Source: Archangium sp. (GTDB lineage Bacteria > Myxococcota > Myxococcia > Myxococcales > Myxococcaceae). From it: a stretch of 7,388 nt of DNA. Where the stretch lies: NCBI GenBank assembly GCA_016793525.1, contig JAEUJT010000263.1, positions 1 through 7,388 on the forward strand. Direction: 5' to 3'. Below are positions 1-6,580 of the stretch, piece after piece; the first letter of the stretch is position 1, and each line of letters begins with the position of its first letter. The notes under the pieces were generated by a model. That model ran no database searches and had not been told where the DNA came from. It worked only from the letters and a program-made list of their open reading frames with translations. The translations under genes were made by a program, and so were the position numbers.

Positions 1-549
1 AAGGGCACCGGCCTCGGCCTCGCCATGGTGCACGGCGTGGTGAAGCAGAGCGGCGGAGAGATTCTCGTCTACAGCACCCCCGGCAAGGGCACGACGTTTA
101 AGGTCTACCTCCCTCGCGTCGCCAGTACCGAGGCCCCGCGCGTCGCGTCCTCGTCCTCCGCCAGGCGATCGGCCCCGGGAACAGAGACGGTGCTCCTCGT
201 CGAAGACGAGGAGCAGGTTCGGCTCGTCGCGGCGCGGGTGCTGACCAGGGCCGGGTACACGGTCATTGGCGCGGCCAGCCCCGCCGAAGCGCTGCGCCTC
301 TGCGCCGAAGGGCCGGTGGCGTTCGACCTGGTGTTGTCTGACGTCATCATGCCGGGCATCGACGGCCCCGCGCTCGCCGAGCGGCTCAAGGTGGGGCGCC
401 CCGGTATGAAGATTCTGTTCATGTCTGGCTACACCGGCGGCGCGCTCGTGCACCACGGGGTGCTCGACGAGGGCATCGCCTACCTGCAAAAGCCCTTCAC
501 CCCCGACGTGCTGCTGGCGAAGGTGAAGGAGACGCTCGAACGCCCGTAG
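1..549 (+). CDS. Hybrid sensor histidine kinase, C-terminal part (ATPase end plus receiver domain)
   Basis: The reading frame is open from base 1, so the N-terminus lies outside the window; 182 residues are visible. The first ~38 residues are the end of a GHKL histidine-kinase ATPase domain: the G2 box GTGLGLAMVHGVV, then GGEI and the closing GKGTTFKVYLPR. A Ser/Ala/Arg-rich linker of about 20 residues leads to a complete CheY-like receiver. Counting from the ATG at base 25, the receiver has acidic residues E60-D61-E62 (VEDEE), phospho-acceptor D106 (LSDVIMPG, codon 340-342), S134 (FMSGY) and K156 (LQKPF). All the catalytic positions of a working receiver are present, and it ends the protein. 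This is a cytoplasmic phosphorelay protein of the hybrid type common in myxobacteria. The ATG at base 25 is internal and is not the start. The sensor input and target cannot be seen. It converges on the next gene, so it is unlikely to share an operon with it. Confidence 0.93.
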   Translation, partial: KGTGLGLAMVHGVVKQSGGEILVYSTPGKGTTFKVYLPRVASTEAPRVASSSSARRSAPGTETVLLVEDEEQVRLVAARVLTRAGYTVIGAASPAEALRLCAEGPVAFDLVLSDVIMPGIDGPALAERLKVGRPGMKILFMSGYTGGALVHHGVLDEGIAYLQKPFTPDVLLAKVKETLERP

Positions 550-600
550 CCGCACCCGTTAGCCGTTGCGGCAGCCGTTGGCGGGCGCGTCACCTGCGCG
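550..600. other. Convergent intergenic gap with short direct repeats, no clear terminator
   Basis: This is the 51-base gap between the ends of the kinase and the lamin-tail lipoprotein gene. It holds AGCCGTTG twice (561-568 and 573-580) and GCGCGTCA twice (585-592 and 596-603, the second running into the lipoprotein stop codon). A weak GCCG-TTG-CGGC hairpin lies at 562-572. There is no T-tract on either strand, so no intrinsic terminator can be called. Confidence 0.4.
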
Positions 601-2328
601 TCAGAGGCACGAGACGTTGACCAGCCCGGGTGTCCCTCGGTCGCCAGCGCCGTTGTTGTATTTGGTCGCGGTCGGGGTGGCGCAGAGGTTGGCGGCCACG
701 TCGTTGTCGGCCACGTCGGTCTTCGTCACGTCGAGCTGGGTCGAGGCGCCCGGCGTCGACGACGTGTAGCTGACCCGGTCGAGCTCGGTGCCTTGGCTCA
801 ACACCCGCACCGCGCGCGTGCCCGAGTTGCCGAGTGAAAAGCTGAAGGTGCCGGTGACGGCGGGGAGACCTCCGTTGGTGGCGCTGTTCGCGTTCTTCGC
901 GAACACCAGGTACGTGCCCGCCGCGACGGGGATGCACGCGGAGCTGGTCACCGTGGCGGTGGTGGTGCCTTCGTTGCCAACGGTGAGGCCGTTGGCGTCG
1001 ATGTTGGCCTTCACCAGCACTTCGATCCACTCGCCGTCGGTGTCGCTCACCGCGCTCGGGTCGGCCATGTATTCGGTGATGACCAGCTCGCCCGCCGCCG
1101 GGCGGGTGATGGCGCGCGGCAGGCCGCTCGTACCGTCGGTGCAGGTGTCGGTGCCTTGTCCTCCGTCGGGAATGACCACGCTGCCGCAGGTGGGGTTGGC
1201 CGCGCCGGGAGAGCCGAGGTCAGCGCCCGCCCAGGGCGTCGTCGCTGCGCAGAAGGCCGTCGACACGTCGTTGACGGTCGCTGCGGGGATGCCGCTGAGC
1301 AGCGCCGGGTCGACCTGCCACGCCACGCCCTTGCGCGCCGCGGGGAACGTGGCGTCGTCGATGCCAGCGTCGTCGCGGCTGAGGCTCAAGGTAGTGTTGT
1401 CGTTGGCCAGTGTGACGGTCATGCGAATCGCGGTGGCTGGGAGGCCGCCGTTGGCCGCGGTGTCAACCGAGCGCGCGAGCACCGCGTAGCCGCCCTGCGC
1501 CACGGTGAGGCAGGTGCCGCTGGTGAGCGTCGACTTGCCGCCCGAGCTGGTGGTCACCACCACGTCGTTGAGGTCGACCTCGCGGGCGGGGGCCAGCACC
1601 TCGAGCCACTCGCCGACGGTGTCGCTGACCGAGTTGGCCGAGGCGAGCACTTCGGTGATGAGCAGGTCTCCGGCGACCGCGCCGTTGATGGGCCGGGCCA
1701 CGCCGTCGGAGCCGACGCACTGCCCGGGCACTGCCGCGACGTCACACGACGGGTTGGCCGCGCCAGGCGTGCCGGCGTTGGCGCCCATGTACGAGAGCTC
1801 TTTCGGCGCGTCGCACCACGAGGCCTCGGCGTCGTTGATGGTGGCCGACGGCGTGACGGTGCCGCCGCCCAACATGCGCGAGCGCTCGGCCTTGCCGGCC
1901 GTGGTCCAGGTGAACTCGTCGAGCGCCAAGGTGCCGCAGCGCACGCCCACCACACCGGTGGAGTTGGGGAACGAGCCCAGGTCGTCGCCGTAGGCGTAGC
2001 CGACCCACGCGGGGTTGGGGCCGCTGCGCACGTCGCCCAGCGTGAAGTAGCCGCCGGCCGGCACCGAGCCCGCCTTGATGACGTGGTTCTTCTGGCCCGA
2101 GCCCGACGTGTCTTTCGTGTACGCGGTGATGCCCTTGAGCTCGATGACGGCCGACGACGCGTTGTAGACCTCGAACCACTCGTTGCCGGTGTCGGCGCCG
2201 CCGGGGTCGATCATCACCTCGGTGATGACCAGGTCTCCGGCCTTCAGCGCCTTGCACGCGTCATTCGTCGGCGCCGGGGGCCCGCACGCCACCATCAGCA
2301 CCGCCATTCCAGTCGCCACGCGTTTCAT
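601..2328 (-). CDS. Secreted lipoprotein with three tandem lamin-tail-like (LTD) domains
   Basis: A 575-residue protein with a lipoprotein signal peptide: MKR, a hydrophobic stretch, and lipobox MVAC with lipidated C15. The rest is three copies of an immunoglobulin-like lamin-tail-type domain at residues ~31-195, ~220-381 and ~413-574. Each opens with the same strand (GDLVITEVM, GDLLITEVL, GELVITEYM), has an acidic EW-x-EV motif about 16-19 residues later, and closes with GTPGAANPSC, GSPGAANPTC or GTPGLVNVSC. Each repeat, counted with its leading linker, has four cysteines (C25/131/172/195; C204/273/360/381; C396/465/549/574), suggesting extracytoplasmic disulfides. Bacterial LTDs occur in secreted proteins, often fused to or near nucleases and other hydrolases; binding or scaffolding is assumed, and no catalytic motif is seen here. 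The start ATG overlaps the stop of the nuclease gene (TGATG), and GAGGGTGA sits just upstream. It is the last gene of the operon. Domain family: fairly sure. Ligand: unknown. Confidence 0.85.
   Translation of the reverse strand: MKRVATGMAVLMVACGPPAPTNDACKALKAGDLVITEVMIDPGGADTGNEWFEVYNASSAVIELKGITAYTKDTSGSGQKNHVIKAGSVPAGGYFTLGDVRSGPNPAWVGYAYGDDLGSFPNSTGVVGVRCGTLALDEFTWTTAGKAERSRMLGGGTVTPSATINDAEASWCDAPKELSYMGANAGTPGAANPSCDVAAVPGQCVGSDGVARPINGAVAGDLLITEVLASANSVSDTVGEWLEVLAPAREVDLNDVVVTTSSGGKSTLTSGTCLTVAQGGYAVLARSVDTAANGGLPATAIRMTVTLANDNTTLSLSRDDAGIDDATFPAARKGVAWQVDPALLSGIPAATVNDVSTAFCAATTPWAGADLGSPGAANPTCGSVVIPDGGQGTDTCTDGTSGLPRAITRPAAGELVITEYMADPSAVSDTDGEWIEVLVKANIDANGLTVGNEGTTTATVTSSACIPVAAGTYLVFAKNANSATNGGLPAVTGTFSFSLGNSGTRAVRVLSQGTELDRVSYTSSTPGASTQLDVTKTDVADNDVAANLCATPTATKYNNGAGDRGTPGLVNVSCL
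607..2238 (-). repeat. Three tandem LTD-coding units
   Basis: The lipoprotein gene contains three protein-level repeats of about 162-165 codons at 1744-2238, 1186-1671 and 607-1092, separated by linkers of about 24 and 31 codons. Repeats 2 and 3 are the closer pair: both have 69 residues between the first and second cysteine, and a shared NGGLPA segment. Repeat 1 is more like a canonical LTD and has different cysteine spacing. The similarity is clear in protein but divergent in DNA, so this is an old duplication. Confidence 0.75.
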
Positions 2329-3437
2329 CAGTCACCCTCGGAGTCGTCGTCGGCCCTGTTCTTCTCAGCGTTCAACATCGTATCGAGCTGGCTCGATGGC
2401 GCGATCACCTGCCCCGGCAGCTGTACGTGGATCTGCAGACGTTCGCCACCCCGTGAGTCGCGGTATTTGGTCACGATGCCGCGCACCTGCACGAACTCGC
2501 CCTTCTTGAACTGAATGCCGCTGGCGAGCAGCACGTCGCGGTCGAAGAAGACGATGTCGAAGTTGCTGACCCGGCTGCGCGCGAGCTTGGCCACCGACGG
2601 CCCTTTGTCGCGAAACTGAATCTCGGCCACGCTGCCCAAGACCGAGACCTCGGTGCCGAGCTTCTGCTCGAGGCGGTGCATCGCGTCCCACCGGGTGAGC
2701 GCCACGTAGGCGTCGGGGTTCTTCTCGGCCTCGTGCTCAAAGCGGGCGATGACGTGTTCACGCTCCCACCACCACTTCAGGCGCTCGTCGTAGTCGTCGT
2801 AGTGCATGCCGCCGTCGCTCCAGATGCCGAGCTTGGCTTCGCGGGCGTTCTTCTCGGCCTCGACGAACTGCTCGTGGAACCGGCGGCTGCGGCCGTACTT
2901 CACGAAATACGGGCTGTAACCGGCCCGCACGCACTCCAAGTTGTAGTTCACCCACTCGCCGTTCTTCTTCACGAAGATGTACGCGAGGTAGCGGTTGTAG
3001 AAGTCGCGGATCTCGCCGGGGTGGTCGCGCTCGATCTTCACCGAGTTGGCGCCGTCGAAGAACTTCTGTGCCCACTTCTTCGCCTCGTCGCCGTTGGGCG
3101 TGGCCATTTTCACTGGGCGCGACGAGCTGCCGCGCATCTTCTTCTTGTACTGCTCCCAACCGGCGGAGAAGGCCTGGCGCTCGCTGTCGTGTTTGAACGT
3201 CTCTTCGGTGTCGATGGCCAGCAAGCGCAGGCTGGCGTCGAGGCCCTTCACCCGCACCGTGTCGCCGTCGATGACCGACGAGGCCCCCTCGATGGGGAAC
3301 TCGCCCAGCACCAGGCCGGTGACCTCGAGCTTCTTGACCGCCGCGGCGGCGGCTTCGCGCGAGTAGCGCTTGCTCTCCTTCGTGCCCGCACACGCGACGA
3401 CGGAGACGGCGACGGCGATGACGAAGAGTGCGCGCAT
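2328..3437 (-). CDS. Staphylococcal-nuclease-like (SNase/thermonuclease) lipoprotein
   Basis: A 369-residue protein. A signal peptide ends in lipobox VVAC (C16), so the enzyme is predicted to be lipid-anchored outside the cytoplasm. Residues ~48-205 are an SNase domain, a Ca-dependent phosphodiesterase cleaving DNA and RNA. Aligning by eye to the S. aureus enzyme, VIDGDTV supplies D57, D59 and T60 (D19, D21, T22); RLLAIDTEET supplies R71, D76, T77 and E79 (R35, D40, T41, E43); NRYLAYIF supplies R149 (R87). All key residues are kept; the usual proline of DTPET is glutamate (E78). Between E79 and R149 the segment is about 25 residues longer than in S. aureus nuclease, with a basic stretch (KKKMRGSSSRPVK). 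After a charged, Trp-rich helix (~214-240) comes a ~100-residue beta-rich domain (~258-346) that could be an OB fold (inference), then an acidic tail (DDDSEGD). The ATG abuts the TAA of the barrel gene; a GAGG lies 12 bases upstream. Confidence 0.9.
   Translation of the reverse strand: MRALFVIAVAVSVVACAGTKESKRYSREAAAAAVKKLEVTGLVLGEFPIEGASSVIDGDTVRVKGLDASLRLLAIDTEETFKHDSERQAFSAGWEQYKKKMRGSSSRPVKMATPNGDEAKKWAQKFFDGANSVKIERDHPGEIRDFYNRYLAYIFVKKNGEWVNYNLECVRAGYSPYFVKYGRSRRFHEQFVEAEKNAREAKLGIWSDGGMHYDDYDERLKWWWEREHVIARFEHEAEKNPDAYVALTRWDAMHRLEQKLGTEVSVLGSVAEIQFRDKGPSVAKLARSRVSNFDIVFFDRDVLLASGIQFKKGEFVQVRGIVTKYRDSRGGERLQIHVQLPGQVIAPSSQLDTMLNAEKNRADDDSEGD
2332..2339 (-). promoter_or_regulatory. Strong ribosome binding site for the LTD lipoprotein
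   Basis: On the minus strand GAGGGTGA lies just before the ATG at 2328-2326, with the GAGG core seven bases from the start codon. It sits inside the last codons of the nuclease gene. Together with the TGATG overlap it supports this start and suggests coupled translation backed by its own Shine-Dalgarno site. Confidence 0.7.
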
Positions 3438-5591
3438 TTAGAAGCTGGTCCTCACGTCGAGCATAAAGCGGTGCTCCGGGCTGGGCACACGGGTGAGCGT
3501 CACCGCGCGCTGGTCGAGCCAGGCGTACACGTCGTAGCGGAGCGACAGCCGGGTGCCCTTGGTGGCGACCCACGCGGCCTCGATGAAGCTCCACAGCGAC
3601 TGCTCGAGGTACGTGTTGTCTTCTGTGTCTTGGTTCAAATAGCGAGTGCGAGCGCGGAACTGCAGCCACTCGACCGGGCGGTAGTGCACCTCGACCCATT
3701 GCTGAAAGTCCATGCGGAAGCGGTCTTTGTAGTGAACGTCGTCGAGGAACGTCAGCCACGATTGCGCAACGATGAGCAGCTTTCTGCGCAGGGGCCGAAA
3801 CTCGAAGCGCAGCGCGGTGCGGTAGAGGTCTCCGCTGCAGGCGAACGGCGAGTCTTCGGTGTAGACGACGGTGCCGCTCGAGCATCGGCCGTGTTCACTC
3901 GAGGCCACGTTGCGGTTGCGAAAGTCGACCCAGATTCCCGGCTGAAAGACGTCGAGCCCGGTGAAGTCGCCGCGCACCAGCAGGTTGAAATTGGTGGTGC
4001 CAGCCGGGCCCTGGCGCGGGTTCGAGAACGGCAGCGTCCACACGTCGACGCGGCCGCGCAGCTCCCAGTCTTTGTTCGGGTTGCCCTGGTAGCGGAAGCG
4101 GGCGCCGAGCTCGTTGCGGGCGCGCTGCCCCTGCACCTCGTCGGGCCCGGAGATGGGGCGGGCCAGCGGCGCGGAGAACATGTCATCGTAGTAGCGGAAG
4201 CTGAGCTCGAGCTCGTGGCGCTTCAGGCTGTATGTGCTGCGCTGCACCGCGCCGAAGCCACCGCCGCCGTTGACGTTCTGGTCGAAGCTGCGCGCCACCT
4301 CGAAGTGCAGGTTGAAGTCGGAGATGCGCGTCTGCCCGTCGATGCCCACCGTGCCGTACGGGCCTCCGCCGGGAATGCGGCTCCACTCCTGAAAGTCGAG
4401 CAGCATCGGGCCCGCGTCGCGGAACATCGGCGCGGCCACGTAACCGGTGACGCCGATGCGGTGGCGGAAGCTGGGGCGAAAGTCGACGTGCCCGCCTCCC
4501 GCGATCTCATCGTAGAGGTACGGCAGCGTGCTGTAGATGAGCCGGGTCGACCCCGTCGCCGTGCCCTCGTTGAGGAACACCGCCGGCGCCTTGCAGCCGG
4601 AGTCGGTGCTGCGCGGGTCGTCGCAGGTCCGCCGGTCGTAGAGCTCGTACTGGTAGATGGAGCGCGTCTGGTACGAGAAAAACCCGTACGCCGCCAAGCG
4701 CGCCTCGGTGCCGACCTGCACGTCTTCGATGCTCGCTGCCACGCCGCGGAACACCTCGCGCCAATCGTGGTCGGGGGTGATGTACAGGTTCGAGCCCGAC
4801 GCGCAGTCTCCAGTGAGAAAGTCGCCTCCCGACAGCTTGCACGTGCGGGTCAGGTCGGTGGGCCGGCGAAAGTCGTCGGTGAGGTAGATGCCCTTGGGCG
4901 TGAAGCGGCGGGTGTTGTCGAGGGTGAGGCGTTCGCCGAAGCCGATGGTGTACGTGCCGGCCACCACCTGTGTTTTGCCCGACTTCCACTGCACAAAGAC
5001 GCGGGGGACGTTGAGCGCGTAGTTGAAGCCGTCAGACACCAACGTGTCTTGGAGCGCGTCGTAGCGCGGCGTGGCGGGCAACCGACGCGTCGTCGACAAC
5101 ATGGTACCGGCGGAAAGGCCAAAGGGCCCCTTGAGGCGCCCGATGAAGGTGGCCGGCGGAGGAACGTTGTCGGCGCTGGTGGCCTGGGTGATGAGGCGCA
5201 GCTTGCCCGAGACCGGCAGCTTGCCCTTCGGCGGCTCGACCAAGAGGAACGGCGCGAGCTGGGTGAACTGCTCCGCTGAGATGGCCCCGGCGGCGACGAG
5301 CTCAGACGGGTCGACGATGCGGCCCTTGGTGGCGCGGTAGGCGAGAATCGCGTCGACCTCGGCGTAGGTGATGCCGGGCAGGTCGTAGAGTTGGTCTCGG
5401 CTCGCGCTGTTGAGGTCGATGCCTTCGCGCAACAGCTCGAGCAACGCGTCGCGCGTCTCTTCTGAAATTTCACCGCGCTGCTCGGCGGCGAACAGGTCTT
5501 CTTCGTCGTCGGCTTCGATCTCCTGCTCGTAGATGGCGCCCCACGCGTGCGCAGCGACGAAGCAGGTGAAGGCGAGGGCAACAGCGCGCAT
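3438..5591 (-). CDS. Outer-membrane beta-barrel protein with N-terminal ComEA-like helix-hairpin-helix module
   Basis: Start chosen at ATG 5589-5591 (717 residues) because it gives a clean signal peptide (MRAVALAFTCFVAAHA, likely cut after AHA); the frame extends to a TTG at 5645, but that puts a non-signal stretch in front. No clear Shine-Dalgarno is seen. An acidic segment (~20-57) precedes a helix-hairpin-helix module at ~58-117: IDLNSASRDQLYDLPGIT is the canonical first hairpin of ComEA-type DNA-binding domains, followed by AILAYR and a degenerate second hairpin. From ~125 to the end the chain is alternating, aromatic-rich strands with polar loops, ending LDVRTSF, the terminal-Phe signature of BAM-assembled barrels. 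The mature protein has exactly six cysteines in three close pairs (C251/C263, C323/C333, C570/C585), all in hydrophilic loop-like segments. Long HhH-plus-barrel proteins are, to my recollection, common but uncharacterised in Bacteroidota; the segment AGTYTIGFGERLTL resembles a motif I recall from them. It is the first gene of the operon. A DNA-binding or DNA-translocating role is inference. Confidence 0.82.
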   Translation of the reverse strand: MRAVALAFTCFVAAHAWGAIYEQEIEADDEEDLFAAEQRGEISEETRDALLELLREGIDLNSASRDQLYDLPGITYAEVDAILAYRATKGRIVDPSELVAAGAISAEQFTQLAPFLLVEPPKGKLPVSGKLRLITQATSADNVPPPATFIGRLKGPFGLSAGTMLSTTRRLPATPRYDALQDTLVSDGFNYALNVPRVFVQWKSGKTQVVAGTYTIGFGERLTLDNTRRFTPKGIYLTDDFRRPTDLTRTCKLSGGDFLTGDCASGSNLYITPDHDWREVFRGVAASIEDVQVGTEARLAAYGFFSYQTRSIYQYELYDRRTCDDPRSTDSGCKAPAVFLNEGTATGSTRLIYSTLPYLYDEIAGGGHVDFRPSFRHRIGVTGYVAAPMFRDAGPMLLDFQEWSRIPGGGPYGTVGIDGQTRISDFNLHFEVARSFDQNVNGGGGFGAVQRSTYSLKRHELELSFRYYDDMFSAPLARPISGPDEVQGQRARNELGARFRYQGNPNKDWELRGRVDVWTLPFSNPRQGPAGTTNFNLLVRGDFTGLDVFQPGIWVDFRNRNVASSEHGRCSSGTVVYTEDSPFACSGDLYRTALRFEFRPLRRKLLIVAQSWLTFLDDVHYKDRFRMDFQQWVEVHYRPVEWLQFRARTRYLNQDTEDNTYLEQSLWSFIEAAWVATKGTRLSLRYDVYAWLDQRAVTLTRVPSPEHRFMLDVRTSF

Positions 5592-5704
5592 ACGAGGCGG
5601 CGCAAGGTACTGGCAGGTGCCCCCTCGCGCACTCGATTTCCCCAAGCGCCAGTGGATCCAAAGCGTTGCTGGCGCCGGGCGGCAGACCGGGTGAAACTGG
5701 CGAG
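5592..5704. promoter_or_regulatory. Divergent intergenic region, probable back-to-back promoters
   Basis: This 113-base spacer lies between the starts of the barrel operon (minus) and the proline-rich lipoprotein (plus), so both promoters are expected here or just inside the genes. I see no convincing -35/-10 pair and no sigma-54 site with correct spacing on either strand. GGTGA at 5690-5694, ten bases before the plus-strand ATG at 5705, is a plausible Shine-Dalgarno site. A nested dyad at 5646-5675 is the only strong sequence pattern. Confidence 0.55.
5646..5675. promoter_or_regulatory. Inverted repeat with nested palindrome, candidate operator
   Basis: GCGCCAG at 5646-5652 is matched by its exact reverse complement CTGGCGC at 5669-5675, with 16 bases between. 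Inside the left part of that spacer is the perfect eight-base palindrome TGGATCCA (5653-5660). The element sits near the middle of the divergent spacer, where a regulator could act on both transcription units. No T-tract follows, so it is not an intrinsic terminator. The binding role is inferred from position and symmetry only. Confidence 0.3.
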
Positions 5705-6565
5705 ATGACTCGTCTCACGCTGGTGGTGGCGGTGCTCGCGGTCAGCTCGTGCAAGAAAGACCCGCCGACGGCCCCCGCGCCGCCCACTCCTCCCGTGGCC
5801 CCACAGCGGGTCACCTTCGGCCCGCCGTGGCTCATTCCCGGCACGCGCATCGTCGAGCGCTGGTCGAACGAGCTCGTGTTGCCGGTCGCCGAGGGCGAGG
5901 CCGTCTCCACCATCGAGCGCGGCTCGGTGAACATCGACGTCGCCATCGTCGACGGCGGGTCGACCGCCATCGCTCTGCACTTCGGAGGCGTCGAGCGCCT
6001 CACCGGCCCCACGGGCCAAGAGCAGCCCGAGGTGGAGAAGGCGTCGAACGCCACCTTCTCGTTCGATCTGCAGACGGGCGAAGCGCTGGTGAGCGGCATG
6101 CCCGCGGCGCCCGAGGTCAGCACCCTGGTGCGCGAGCGCCTCGTTCCCTGGCTGCAGCCCATGGCCTTCACCCGCGCGCTCCAGCGAGAGCCGGTCACCG
6201 TGGGCGCGCCGAACAGCGCGCTGGCCATGGCCTTCGCCTCTGACTTCGCGGCGAAGGAGCGCATCCGCGGCACGCCGGCGCTCGAGGTGTCGCAGACCGA
6301 GGTGACGCTGAGCCACGTCGAGGGCGGGCTGGCGACGTTTACGGTGAAGCTCACCTTCACCCTGCGCGACGCCGAGCTGCTGATGCGCGTCGAGCTGCAG
6401 GGCGAGCAGGTGGTCGACGTGGCGTCGTCGCGGGTCGTCGCCTTCGAGGTGAAAGGGCCGGTCGTCATGGAACAGCCGGCCACGCCGACGCAGGGGCCGG
6501 TGAAGCGCTTCGGCAGCTGGAGAGACGTGCTCACCCGCACGGTGGAACGGCCCGACGCGGGCTGA
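5705..6565 (+). CDS. Lipoprotein of unknown function with proline-rich linker
   Basis: A 286-residue protein. The start is ATG 5705, which places the lipobox VSSC at a normal distance (C16); a TTG at 5666 in the same frame would add 13 unneeded residues. After the lipidated cysteine come KKD and a Pro/Ala-rich linker (PPTAPAPPTPPVAP, residues ~19-32), as in lipoproteins that reach away from the membrane. The rest (~33-275) alternates hydrophobic and polar residues in a way suggesting a beta-rich fold, with a run of short helices around residues 140-200 (VRERLVPWLQP, ALAMAFASDFAAKERI). There are no further cysteines and no catalytic motif I recognise, so I do not assign a family. It is divergent from the barrel operon and lies 15 bases before the next gene, with which it probably shares a transcript. 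Real coding is supported by the signal peptide, codon bias and conserved-looking domain composition. Confidence 0.8.
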   Translation: MTRLTLVVAVLAVSSCKKDPPTAPAPPTPPVAPQRVTFGPPWLIPGTRIVERWSNELVLPVAEGEAVSTIERGSVNIDVAIVDGGSTAIALHFGGVERLTGPTGQEQPEVEKASNATFSFDLQTGEALVSGMPAAPEVSTLVRERLVPWLQPMAFTRALQREPVTVGAPNSALAMAFASDFAAKERIRGTPALEVSQTEVTLSHVEGGLATFTVKLTFTLRDAELLMRVELQGEQVVDVASSRVVAFEVKGPVVMEQPATPTQGPVKRFGSWRDVLTRTVERPDAG

Positions 6566-6580
6566 TGTCGTCTCCAGCGA

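Noticed and set aside
562..572. Hairpin GCCG-TTG-CGGC as a terminator for the kinase gene
   Set aside because: A four-base stem without a T-tract is too weak to call an intrinsic terminator.
1156..2514. Plus-strand open frame of 452 codons antisense to the LTD gene
   Set aside because: Composition typical of an antisense shadow (Arg, Ala, Gly, His, Val); the minus strand has a lipobox and three repeated domains.
2676..5279. Plus-strand open frame of 867 codons antisense to the nuclease and barrel genes
   Set aside because: Its translation is dominated by Val, Ala, Arg, His and Glu with no domain or signal, the usual shadow of a high-GC gene. The minus-strand frames give signal peptides, SNase catalytic motifs and a barrel C-terminus.
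5605..5630. Possible sigma-54 promoter (GGCAC and TTGC elements on the minus strand)
   Set aside because: The two elements are about 11 bases apart instead of the required 5 or so, so the spacing is wrong.
5592..5645. N-terminal extension of the barrel protein from a TTG codon at 5645
   Set aside because: It would put 18 polar residues before an otherwise clean signal peptide, and there is no ribosome binding site there.
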